Source: Nageia nagi (lineage: Eukaryota; Pinophyta). Taken from it: a stretch of 64,000 nucleotides of DNA. How positions within the stretch are numbered: position 1 is the first letter of the stretch; the number at the start of each line of letters is the position of its first letter. Of this stretch, positions 46,871-57,719 are shown piece after piece. The stretch covers positions 98,890,001 to 98,954,000 of the forward strand of contig JBITNC010000001.1 of NCBI GenBank assembly GCA_050084985.1, given 5' to 3'. The translations under genes and the position numbers were made by a program. The notes beneath the pieces were generated by a model. The model did no database searches and was not told where the DNA came from. It saw only the letters and a program-made list of their open reading frames with translations.

Positions 46871-47270
46871 GAGCATATCTAATCTCAAGGTGATAACATA
46901 TGCAATCTTAAGATGATGATCATATGTAATCCTTAGATGATGAGCATCTATAACACATAGGTGATGATCATATACATACCTTAGGTGATGAGCATCTATA
47001 ATATTTAGGTGATAAGCATTTGTAATCTTTAGGAGATGAATGTATATAATATTTAGGTGATGATTATCTGAAATATTTAGGTGATGATTGTTTGCAATCT
47101 TTAGGTGATGATCATTTGTAATCTTTAGGTGAAGATTATTTGTAATCTTTAAGTGATGAGCATCTACAATCTTTAAGTGATGAGCATATACAATCTTTAG
47201 GTGATGATCATATCTATCTTTAGATGATGAGTGTCTGCAATATTTAGGTGATGAGCATCTATAATTCCTT
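46867..47270. repeat. 24-bp minisatellite
   Basis: About 16 imperfect copies of 'tttaggtgatgagcatctataat'. The 'gatgatcat' core of each unit is itself near-palindromic and resembles the centre of the palindromes next to it. Confidence 0.9.
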
Positions 47271-47366
47271 AGAAATGTAAAATGATCATTGAATCAAAGT
47301 AATTTGATTGCTCTAAAATGATTATAAAATTTATATATAGGGTATTTTTGGTGATTTCATTGATAA

Positions 47367-47402
47367 GTAATATATATATATATATATATTTATTTATTTA
47401 TT
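47367..47402. repeat. (AT)n and (TTTA)n microsatellite
   Basis: Alternating AT for about 24 bases, then TTTA repeats. Confidence 0.85.
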
Positions 47403-47630
47403 TTCAAGGTGATATATTGCAAAAATATAGAAGTATAAGTGGCTATTTGCACTTATCTTTATAAAAATATTATAGAAGGTTGGCGAGCTAAACTATAATT
47501 TTTTTTATTCTTAAACAATTTAAGCTAAATGATGCAATATTTGAGGTCTAAATATTTGAAATATTTAAATATTAAAAAATCCTATATTAGCTGATTAGTG
47601 AATATTCACTACTATCCATAACACTATCCT

Positions 47631-48010
47631 TAAACTGATCAAATGGTGTACTATAAGTCATCACAAATATGCTAAGAAAACTCATAGTCACCTGTTGTAT
47701 AAGAAAAATATGTGTTGATTATAATATAAAAAAATTAGGATATACATCTACTAATGCATATACAAGTTTCTCACACATGGATAACTAAATAATGTAAGAA
47801 GTGTATAATCAAGTTCATCTCATGTGGATAACTAAATAATGCCAACATGTATATACTACTTCCTCACACATGGAGAACCAAAAAAGTGTACACAAAGATC
47901 AACACTATACAGCCAAAAGATCCTCATAGGAATGAAGTTATCATCACAAAAAATGAATTCAACAAGAATCCATACTCCACTCTCCATAGAGGGTAATTTT
48001 GCTGGCCCAA
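47631..48010 (-). other. Element B 3' untranslated region next to RNase H
   Basis: Similar to element A at 37280-37700, with the 'cacacatggataact' phrases. Non-coding. Confidence 0.6.
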
Positions 48011-48560
48011 GAGACCCTTGAAGCTTGTAGAAATAAGATTCTAAAAGGGGATTAGTAAATAAATCAATAGATTTTTTGTTCTATGGATAATACTAAAGCT
48101 ACAAGGTACCATCCAAAACTTTCTCCCTAATAAAATGAACTTGTATTTCAATGTGTTATGTTATTTGATGGAACACAAGGTTCTTGGTCAAAGTAATCAC
48201 TAACTGATTTCCTGAAGATATCAAGGATAAGCCAACAAGCTCATACCCAATTTATTTTAGAATATGCCTAAACCAAATCACTTCTTGGGATGCAACAATC
48301 ATAGCTCTATATTCTATTTCTATGGTGTACAAAATGATTTTAGGTTGCTTCTTGAAAGACCAAGAGATAACACATGATCCAATATTAAACACATATGCTA
48401 AAGTGGATTTTCTATCAACTTTATCATCCCCATTATTAGAATCAGAGAACCTTGAGAGTAAAATAAGAAAACTTGATAAACTTGAGGGAAATATCCTTCG
48501 TGCTCACAATATACCTTAAAATTTTCTTAGCAGCATGAAGATGTTCAACATAAATCTTAT
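48011..48560 (-). pseudogene. Element B RNase H remnant
   Basis: Minus-strand reading gives DDKVDRKSTLAYVFNIGSCV, ISWSFKKQPKIILYTIEIEY in sequence: copia RNase H with the KST-YVF-G--SW--KKQ pattern; the Glu of AEAEY is kept in IEIEY. It follows RT. Confidence 0.8.
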
Positions 48561-49620
48561 GCATAAAACCTGCACCAGATTCATTACATAGGCAATATCT
48601 ATCCTATAGATAGTCAAATAAAGAAGACTACCAATAAGCTATATATACTTTGTAGAATCTACCATAATGAGAGTTTGAGCTACTATCAAGCTTGATTCTA
48701 GGAGCAATGAGAATAGCCATAAGATTACACTCTTCTATTCCAAATTTTTGTAAAATATCTAAAATATATTTGGAATGAATAAGGTAGTTACAATCATTAC
48801 ATTGATACACTTGCATACCAAGGTAGTTAATCATCTCATATTTGGTCTTAAATTTAGTTATGCACTCATTTATGATCATCATATTATTCCCCATGATCAA
48901 AAGATCATCCACATAGAGAAGAATTAAGACTAAGTCTTTTCCTTAATTGAGCATATAAAGATTTGAATCTGAGTAGCATTTTATGAAATCAAGAGTCTCA
49001 AAATATCCTAAAATATTTGTATACCATGCTCTTGGTGCTTACTTAAGTCCATACAAAGGCTTCTTTAGCTTGCACACATGGGGCTCTTTTCCTTGCATAA
49101 CAAACCCTTCTAGCTAAATCATGAAGATTTCAACATCTAAGCACCACTGAGAAATGTACTCTTTACATCAATATGAAGCACCTTCCAATCTTGAGCTCTA
49201 GAAAGAGCAAAGATTAATTTGACTATAGCCATGTTTGCTACTGGTGCAAAAGTTTTCTTATAATCAATTCCACATGAAACCTTTAGCAACCAACCTTGCC
49301 TTATATTTCTTAATTTCACCTTTTAAATTATAATTGATCTTATAAATCCATTTATTTCTAGTTACATTTTTTGAGAATGAATTTGAAACTAAGTCCCAAG
49401 TTCTATTTTTCATAAGTGCCTCATATTCCAACTTCATGGCATCCATCCAACAAGCATGTTTAGATGCATCCTTAAAAGTTGAAGGCTCATTATGATTATT
49501 GATTCTAGTAAGGAGAGACTTATTCAAAGTCATACTTGTAGCTATCCTCTGAGTTGGATAATTTTTCTCTTGAGATGACTTATCTAAAGAGATATCTAAG
49601 CACTTAGAAATTTTCAAAGA
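48561..49620 (-). pseudogene. Element B reverse transcriptase remnant (copia)
   Basis: 49264-49617 holds ACWMDAMKLEYEALMKNRTW, the domain start, then VTRNKWIYKINYNLKGEIKK and ARLVAKGF. A frameshift follows, then GIDYKKTFAPVANMAIVKLI and LHIDVKSTFLSGA (49137-49319) with the first catalytic Asp. The active site at about 48905-48935 reads LILLYVDDLLIMGNN, with YVDD intact. Then IINECITKFKTKYEM and LGMQVYQ. Disabled by frameshifts only; the catalytic residues are preserved. Confidence 0.9.
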
Positions 49621-50603
49621 GTCTTAAAACACTTCACTTGAAGAAGAGCCAATAGTAACCTCATTGAATTTGACATCCCATAAAATAAAAACTGCTTTTG
49701 CTTCATGAGAGTAGAGCCTATACCCTTTATGTTTACTATCATATCCTACAAAGGTGTATTTTTCTAACTTATTATTCAACTTATTCCTTTTCTTAGAAAC
49801 TATGAAGGAAAAAGATTCACATCTAGATACCCTTAGATGAGAAATATCAGGTTTCTTTTCTATCCATGTCTTATATGAAATTTTTGCTTTAACTCCTTTT
49901 ATGGTGAACCTATTCGAGGTGTAGATAGCAAAGCTAATAGCTTCACCTCATAAAATTTAGGAAGATTTCTCATCATACATCTAGCCATCTCCATAATGGT
50001 CTTAGTTTTTCTTTCTACAACATCATTCTATTGCATAGTATAAGGGATAGTAAATTGCATTTTGATGCCATGCTTTCCATAAAAGTTATTAAACTCATTA
50101 CTTATGTATTCATCTTCATTATCTAAACTTAGCATCTTGATATTCATATTGGTTTGATTTTCAAATAAGGCCATAAAATCCTTGAACATATCAATGGTTT
50201 GATCTTTATACTCTAGTAGATACCCAAAAGTCATCCTACTAAAGTTATCAATAAAAGTAAGGACATAAGATGCTCCTCTAAGAGACTTAGTTTTAAAAGG
50301 AGCCATCAAATATGAGTGAATCAATTGAAGAAATCGAGATGCCCTAGTTGCCTTATTTTTCTCAAATTTTTTCCTTCTCATCTTTTCTAAAATGTAATTT
50401 TTACAAAGACAAATGGAGGGTGAAATAGGAGGCAATCCTTTCAAAAGATTTTGATCCTTCATGAATTGAATACTCTTGTGGTTAAAGTGGCCTAAATGTT
50501 GATGCCAAAGGTTACCTTTAGAATAAACATTTGAGGCAAGGCACAACTTAGTAGGCACTTGGTCAACTATGTAAAGATCATTCTTAACTATTCTTTTTAT
50601 CAA
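49621..50603 (-). pseudogene. Element B integrase and gag-pre-integrase remnant
   Basis: A 191-codon open stretch (50028-50603) includes the zinc domain: LWHQHLGHFNHKSI supplies the His pair and ICLCKNYILEK the Cys pair (CLC for the usual CxxC). The core then reads FLQLIHSYLMAPFKTKSLRG, where the first catalytic Asp (HSDL) is Tyr. YVLTFIDNFSRMTFGYLLEY is followed by SLDNEDEYISNEF, where SDNGGEY has become LDNEDEY but the Asp is kept. Element A has the same Asp-to-Tyr change, so it may be a shared ancestral state or parallel decay. The C-terminal half (49640-50030) is fragmentary. Confidence 0.9.
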
Positions 50604-51804
50604 AATGGCAAACTCTTTCTTTAAGCTCCAGGAGTTTGGATTGAACTTAAAGGCATATCTATTTCTTGCAATTTGAATAACTAATAAATATTCATCCCTA
50701 ACTTAGCCATAAGAGCACATTTTTAATTACCTTCCCATGCTTCAAGATGCTTCCAAACCCTTGAACTTCTAGCATAGAGTTATCTCCAATACTACCGTAT
50801 CCTTCCTATGTTTATGAATGTTTCCAAACATATTCCTTTCAAAGATCATATGATTAGTGTAACTTGAATCTATGACCCAATCATTTGTAAAAATATGAAA
50901 CTTAGAATAAAAAGCACAAATATAAATACCTTTCTTATTATTCTTTCCTTTAAGGTTATTCATGTTATCTTTACCTTTGCCATTTTTCTCCCTCTTTTTC
51001 TTGAAGTAATGGATCTCTTTGTGACCAAAGATGCCACACTAGTTACAATTTCCATCAAACTTATCCTTAGGAACATGAGGTTTGTTTGATTGACTTTGTA
51101 ATTATGATGATTGTTGTCATACTTCTTTGCATTTCTTCTAGGATGAACATGAAGAGAATTCTTATGATTTTTTAACTTCTTGATGTGAGTCGATTTAGTT
51201 GCACCTAAAGCAACATTTTTCTCCTTTGGAGAAGAAATCAACACCTTTTTATTTATAGTATCTTTATGTTTCAAGAGAAGTTAGAAATATTCTTTAGAGA
51301 GAAAACTTCCTCTTCATCATCAAGCCTAGTCTCAATAACAATTACAAAGTAATTAAACTTGGTTGAGAGGCTTTGTAAGATGATGGACACCATAAATTCA
51401 TCATTGATGCAATTACACCTATAGCTCACAATCTGAGTCCTAAGATGAATAATTTTATTCAATTAGATTGCCACACCTTGATCATCCTTTTGACAAGATT
51501 ACAAGAGTTTTTGAAGTATAGTGAACCCCCTTGAAAACTTTGACCCAAGGTAGATCTTCTTAAGCCTATCCCAAGCTTCTGTAGTGGATGTTGAGGTCTA
51601 AATTATGAAGAGAACTTCATATAAAGTTGGCAACACATTCTTGTTGTTATAGACCTTTAGTACTTTAGCTTCTATTAGGGTGACTTGATTCTCACTCATT
51701 GTTTGCCAAAGTTTATGTGTTTGAAGCTCCGCTTTCATCCTTGGTTCCCAAATACCATAATTGAAACCATCAAGAATGTGCTTAGGTGTGAAGGAATCTT
51801 CCAT
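50604..51804 (-). pseudogene. Element B gag remnant (copia)
   Basis: The most likely start is ATG at 51804, reading MEDSFTPKHILDGFNYGIWE then MKAELQTHKLWQTM, the classic copia gag opening. Further fragments: INDEFMVSIILQSLSTKFNY (51271-51462), the 'L..SLP..Y..fv' motif, and a basic stretch HKDTINKKVLISSPKEKNVA (50960-51274). A protease-like piece, NDWVIDSSYTNHMIFERNMF (50769-50963), corresponds to the copia 'WIlDSGAs.Hm' motif with DSG changed to DSS. So gag runs into protease here as in copia polyproteins. Confidence 0.85.
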
Positions 51805-53873
51805 TCTACAAAATAAAAGGTTAATGATTAAAGCATAAGAAGCATCAACATATAATTTTTCAAACAGAATTACAAGTAGTAAAATTATTCAACCATGTAA
51901 CTAACAAACATTTCACTAACCATCAAGCATATAACTATGATGACAATTGAAAGTAATAAATATAAACCAATCATGTTTAATATTGTTGCAATTGAAAGAA
52001 ACTTGTACAAAATGTATAAATTAAAAAATTGATAAGTTGTAGGTTAGTTGCATTGTTGGGTTAGTAATTTGTAGTTAATAAGTTGTAAGTTAGTGTTAGA
52101 AGATTGTAAGTCATATTAGTGCACTTTGTTTAACCTTAAGTAGTTTGAAGGTTAGTAAGTCCTATTCTATAATTATAGTTAACATTTGAGGTTAGCGTTG
52201 AAGTTAGTGCACATTTTACCATTGACTTAAATTAATTTGAGAATTTGTTGATTGTATAACCAAAAATAAGAAGAAAAAACACACACAATATAAGGGGTTA
52301 GTAGTTTCCGTAGTTTTGGGTTAGTTACATAACAAGGCTCTAGGAGCTTTACAATATGCTCAATATCAACACAAGTATTATTCACTTATCATAAAAAAAG
52401 GTTAATTAACACCAACTTGCTTAGGGAATATTTAGTTTAAGAGGAAGATCCATTTCCTCAAACGCAAAGCATTTGAGTCTACTATATAGCAAGTTTGAAA
52501 ATGAAGCATGAGGGCTATGAATTCATTCCTTTATCTCGCAAGGATTATTTATTTTGTAATTTTATCTTCATATTATTTCTTCTTTATTTTCTTCCAAAGC
52601 TTTTCCATCTTCTTATCAAGCATCTCTATTCTTGCAATAGGACTCCTTACTTTCCTATGCTTACAATACATCATAAGCACTCCTATTTGCATTTTCGAGA
52701 ACAAGGTTACGACAAGATAAGAGAAAAAAATTCATCACAAATTCTTTAAGTAAAAAACTCTTTAAAGAAACAAAGCCTAATCTCCCCTTTCCTTTTTTTT
52801 TTTAGAAGTATACTAAATTTTCTTCCCCACTTTTTAAAAGAAAAGGTTAAAAAATTACTTTACTTAAAATAACATCCTTCTATTATTAAGGGAAAAAAAT
52901 CCTTACTTTGGTATAGGAGAGAAAAAAAATATTTCCCATTTTAGTAGAAGAGAAAAAAATATAATCCCCTTTTTTAAAAAATTAAACAAGATATTGTTAT
53001 TCAATAAGAATATTACTAAACTTGTTTATTTTTGTTAAAAAAAATTATCAAATAATTAAAATATTATTTTATAAGGTAAATGATTAATCTTAATTAAAAA
53101 TGTTCTGCAATTAATATATTGGTTTCCCTACCAACCAAGCCTACAAAACATGAAGCAAAGCACAACTGACATGTCTTACCAAGTCATGGTGAAGCGGAGG
53201 GGGCGCACGACTGCAGATGGATCATTCAGCTAGAGTCGATGGTAGCAGGGGGGTGCCTCCTAGAGAGGTGGTAGGCTACTCAGTTATAATCAACCCCCTC
53301 TTGATTTTTTTTATTATAAAACATTTCAAATGTATTAAAAAAATTATAATATAAAAAAAAACTCCTTTCTTTTATAATTTTCCTGTTAAATAAAACTTTT
53401 TTTTTTGATAAATTATTTTTATATAATTTTATTTGCTAATTATCAAATGTATTTTTATTTGAATATCATATATGATAAAAAAAGATATACCTTATTTTTA
53501 ATAATCAAAAGTATGTGAGAAAAAAAAAATTCTTATTTTCGTATATAAGGAATTTTTTTTAATAATTGTACAAATTTTACCCATATTTTTATAAACACAA
53601 AAAAATCTAAAGAGTAAATTTTGTGCAAGTTTCCACTACTATAAATATCATAACAAAATATTTAAGCAATTTTGAAGGGCTTTGAAAGCAAGAAAGTTAG
53701 CAAAACAAATTAGTCAACAATAACATTGTTACTTTCAAGTGAATTCTTCTCACAAAATTAAGTTCTTAAAAAATATGATGGTATCATTGAAAAAAATATT
53801 GAGTGAGAGATAGAGGTTATATATTGAGGTGGTTTTACCTCACAGGTTTGAAGTAGGAAGAGCCTCTAAGTCG
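51805..53873 (-). other. Element B leader
   Basis: About 2.1 kb between primer site and gag. 52020-52210 has repeated 'gttagt', 'ttgtagttaataagttgtaa' phrases. 53190-53280 is a GC-rich patch in a very AT-rich setting. No coding motif; the frames at 52495-52749 overlap one another and look spurious. Confidence 0.55.
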
Positions 53874-53885
53874 GATCTGATACCA
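53874..53885 (-). promoter_or_regulatory. Element B primer binding site
   Basis: TGGTATCAGATC on the minus strand, two bases inside the 5' LTR; one base differs from the initiator-Met site TGGTATCAGAGC. Confidence 0.85.
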
Positions 53886-53887
53886 TA

Positions 53888-54395
53888 TGAAAGAGATGAA
53901 ATCTCTATATGCAAGATCACCTTGAAGTGTTCTTCTACTTCAAGTAACAACACAAGAGACAATTACTCAATCACACACAAGTGAGACAACCATGTATAAT
54001 GGTTTCTCTCTATCAAGAAAGTAATCCACTTTAAGAAAGATTCTATTACTTCTCAAGACTCACAAAACTCTTTTACAACATTAGAATTCTTTCCTCCTAT
54101 CAACCTACACTCTAAGAGCATAACAATCCTTCAAACTCAAGTGTAGAAGGTTTAAGGAAGGCCTTCTATTTATAGGAGAAAAAAACTAGGCACATGAGAT
54201 GTGTATCCTTATGCCCATGAGATGGCCATGAGGTTGAGTGGAGGAGAATATTAAATTCACTAAATACTTAAAAGGTATTCAAGATAATTTTAAGTATTTA
54301 AGTGCGTTTAATTAATGAGTTACAATAGGAGAAGATTTATTATTCTTTAGATACCTTCTAAAGATTAATATTTACAATAGAGCATTATTCTAACA
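53888..54395 (-). repeat. Element B 5' LTR
   Basis: 508 bp, plus-strand TGAAAGAGATG to TTCTAACA. Minus-strand TATAAATA box at 54167-54174. Confidence 0.93.
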
Positions 54396-54400
54396 AACAT
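54396..54400. repeat. Target site duplication of element B, right
   Basis: AACAT, same as 35800-35804, across 18.6 kb. Confidence 0.9.
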
Positions 54401-55599
54401 ATGGTTCACATGAACTAGATTTTCAATACAGGTGTCTGAAATGCAAAGAGTAGAGTCCCACCTACAAGAATACGAAATGCAAACCTGTTGAATGCCCAAG
54501 TGAGAGGAAGAAAATGCTCTCATCCAGAAGATCAAACAATAACTAGAACACTGCCTAAGAATCACCAACATTACTCCAAAATCAACTATAGAGTAAATAA
54601 TGATAGCCCATTTAGATATGGTAAATCCTCCCTATGATGATGGAGTGACAAGGATATTATCCAACCCATGAGGAATAGAATTTTTTCCCACCAACAAAGA
54701 AGACCTTAGTTTTCATCGACTCTATTTAAAACTCCCCAAGTTTTTCTCTTGGAAGCACCCACTATAGGAGATGATGGGAAGGTACTCAGTTGAAGAGACT
54801 TGACCACTACAACCTATTGATATTATGATTGTAGGTTTTCCTCCCACATCGCCCTTCAACAAACCTATAACTCTTATGGCATGGAGAGAATGTGACAAAA
54901 ATCTAGAATATTCTTTGTTAAATCCTTAAAAGGCTCGATACATCTTAAATCATCCACGTGGAATGAATAGCTGTTGGATTTACTCCTCTCAAGGATTTGA
55001 AATAAAGACAAGCTAGATACCACAGAGGGTAAGGTGAGGTCTAATTTGAATTGATTAAATTCCTCACAACTCTAAACACTTAAGTACCTTATCTTAGTTT
55101 TTGCATAACAACAAATGTACTAGAGAAGGAGATAATAAATCTCAAATGAGAAACCTTAGTTAGTTCTTTTTAAAAAAAGATTTAAGGAGTTTGGCTATAA
55201 ACAAATTCTATTTTGAATTAAGTTTCAAAATATTACTTATGAGAAGTTTAAATCCTTATTTAAGATAAAGACTTTATCAAATATTACAAAATCCTTTGAA
55301 CCATTAAAGAAATTTGCTAAAAGATTATTCAAAAATATAGATATTCTCTTAAGAAGTAAGATTATAAACATTTGACATAATTTAAAATGTAAGGATTTTT
55401 GAGATACATGAAAATCATGCCATCGTTAGAATTTTTTATTTATCTATCTTTATAACCCTAGGTATAAGTCTATAAATATATCTTTGCATGCAATTCCTAT
55501 TCCAGTTATTACAATTCTAGATCAAGAAATGACATATTCACTAAAGTTAGCATCCCATTTCTACAAGTCAACTGATGAAACCTACATCATCTACTCCTC
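54401..55599. other. Unassigned sequence right of element B
   Basis: No clear domain. On the plus strand, around 54435-54500, a Cys-rich piece (CLKCKE) resembles half of a zinc knuckle, but the spacing does not fit CCHC. Confidence 0.25.
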
Positions 55600-56900
55600 C
55601 TTCAGGTAAATATTTTTGATTTTTTTTTATCAATTCATTACATATTAGAAATGAATTCATAATATACAACTTTTTGATACATGTGGTAGGTCAAGTTCAC
55701 AAAAAAGGAGGTCACCCATGCCTCCACCACCTATTCCACATCTAATTTGAAAAAGAAGAGTAGGAAAACATCTCAATTTACAATAGGATCATCCTTTTAT
55801 GATCAATAGAATAATTAACTTATCGATAATATATTCTTTTCTTGATCTTGATTTAGAGAATGTACATAGTGTTGTCATTATCGGCTTACAAAATATACCA
55901 TTGGATGTGGATTATTTGAGAATTAAGAGTGGTTCAAATCCTTATTTGAGCACCCATGATATTATTTAGATTCAAGTTAATGTTTCATAACCTTCTCATT
56001 CTCAATAGATAAGTTTTGCACCACATCCACAAAATATGTAGGATACTATCGGTAAAAAAGATGATTAACTCACATAATTTCCTTTGAATGCACTTGTTTC
56101 AGATGATATTTTGGTATTGCTGAATGAGGTTATACTAGATAATGTCAATATTTTAAAGACATGGGAAGTACAAGATAATTTTTTGATAAAATAAATCAAT
56201 GTCCATTATCACATTCATTCTCAACAGGATTCTTTGTATAATTTGGTTGAGAATGAACCTACCAAAATAGAAAGTTTAAGTGCTCAAGCATAAGCAGGTT
56301 CAATCAATGTGCAAAGTGGATATGATGATAATGTAATGAGTATTATGTGTAACCATTGGAAAAATTTAAATGTAGAATTTCAAGCTTATTATGACCTCTG
56401 GTTGAGAGAAATGTTTTTTGTAGAGATTGCAAAGGTACAAAAGGAACAACCTGACATAACAAAGTACTTTCCAATCTTTATATATTTTTGTTTATGCTTA
56501 AAAAACCTAGATTTTATGAGTTTTAATATTTCTATATTGTTATTTGACTATGGGAAAGGTATGACAAATTGATAAAACATGTTCAAATGTTTAAGTTTCA
56601 TTTAAAAACTACAAAAAAAGTGTGAGTACGACCATTCAAATAAAAGATGAAATGGTTCAATTATGAAAAATGAATAATGCTTATATTCTGACAATCAAGG
56701 AGGATCAACTTGATCCAAATATCTTATGGAAAGAGAAAATAATTTCTGATCCAAGTTTGGTTTCAACAGATAATACATCTTATTCAGATCAAGATATATT
56801 ATGTAATCTTGCCGAAGCAACAACTGTTATTGATCTTTCATTAGATGAACCAGAGGGTTCAAAAGGAGGAGAAGGAGGAGAGGCATTTTAATTTTATTTC
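55600..56900 (+). other. Unrecognised plus-strand coding-like region left of the hAT gene
   Basis: Two plus-strand frames, 56309-56572 and 56670-56891, are readable. The second ends in VIDLSLDEPEGSKGGEGGEA with a real stop, and its composition (acidic, Gly-rich C-terminus) is less AT-driven than the surroundings. I recognise no family. It could be a decayed second gene of the hAT-like element or a host gene fragment. No transposase motif was seen. Confidence 0.3.
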
Positions 56901-57024
56901 TTACTATTGATATTACTTTGGTTTAAATTACTATTGAGACTATTTTAATCATTTAAAGTACTTTTTTTTTAAGACTATTTTTAATACTCTTGCTATTTTC
57001 ATTACTATGTTTGAGTGTTATTTT

Positions 57025-57410
57025 TATGTTATGGTTGAATATTAACATTGTTAATAAATTTTATGTTATAGTTGAATGTTATGGAATTTCATTTATGATT
57101 GAATGTTAAGAAATTTTGTGTTATAGTTGAATGTTATGAAATTTTATGTTATGGTTAAATGTTATGAAATCTTATGTTATGGTTGAATATTATGAAATTT
57201 TATGTTATGGTTGAACATTATGTTATGCTTTAATATTATGAAATTTTATGTTATGGGTGAATGTTATGAAATTTTATGTTATGGTTGAATGTTATGTTAT
57301 GATTTAATGTTATGAAATTTTATGTGATAATTGAATGTTATGTTATGTTTTGATGTTATGAAATTTTATGTTATGGTTTAATGTTATGTTATGTTTGAAA
57401 TATTATGTTT
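57025..57410. repeat. 28-bp minisatellite
   Basis: About 13 copies of 'gttatggttgaatgttatga' plus 'aattttat', some shortened. Lies just downstream (on the transposase strand) of the hAT gene. Confidence 0.92.
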
Positions 57411-57719
57411 GTTCAAATTTAAATAGTGATATGAAAATGTTTAATTTAAAATAGATTTTAAAAATGCTTTAATGTTTTATAAGAAAATACTTTACACAAA
57501 AATAGCATGTAACAAATACTTTACACAAAAATGCAAAAATACTAACTTAAATTATAAGTCAATAACAATATGTAACAAATTTGATTAGCAAACTGAAAGA
57601 TACATAACTACAAGTATTTGAAATTTGAACCCTTCAACAATCTGTTCTAGTTAGGTATTTCAAATTCAAACCCTTTGGTAACCTATTCTATCTTGGTTTT
57701 TTTTGGTGTTTTTGTGCAA

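Larger units (their letters stand above)
45555..47630. mobile_element. Insert in element B: tandem foldback palindromes plus minisatellite
   Basis: Comparison with element A's equivalent region (37270-37290) shows about 2.1 kb of extra sequence in B between 'taccatccataaatactat' and 'ccataacactatcc'. The insert has three palindromic units (about 45870-46870), then a 24-bp minisatellite (46867-47270), then an (AT)n run. The flanks 'aaatactat' and 'taacactat' agree at 7 of 9 positions and could be a decayed 9-bp duplication, as for MULE elements. No terminal inverted repeats or transposase were seen, so the class is undecided. Boundaries are approximate. Confidence 0.5.
35805..54395 (-). mobile_element. 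Element B: Ty1/copia retrotransposon, host of element A and a palindromic insert
   Basis: LTRs 35805-36313 and 53888-54395 are flanked by a perfect duplication, AACAT (35800-35804 and 54396-54400). Minus-strand order from the right: LTR, primer site, leader, gag, integrase, RT, RNase H, 3' untranslated region, polypurine tract, LTR. Integrase before RT is the copia order. Removing element A (36423-45266) and the insert at about 45555-47630 leaves about 7.7 kb. All frames are broken. The best-preserved part is the integrase fragment of 191 codons. Confidence 0.92.

Noticed and set aside
46867-47270. CRISPR-like alternation of repeats
   Set aside because: The units are contiguous and imperfect with no unique spacers, and the setting is a plant nuclear genome; it is a minisatellite.
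54430-54500. Possible CCHC zinc knuckle of a LINE or gag
   Set aside because: CLKC is present but the His and last Cys are not at the right spacing, and no neighbouring motif supports it.
57025-57410. CRISPR-like repeat array
   Set aside because: Contiguous 28-bp units without spacers; minisatellite.
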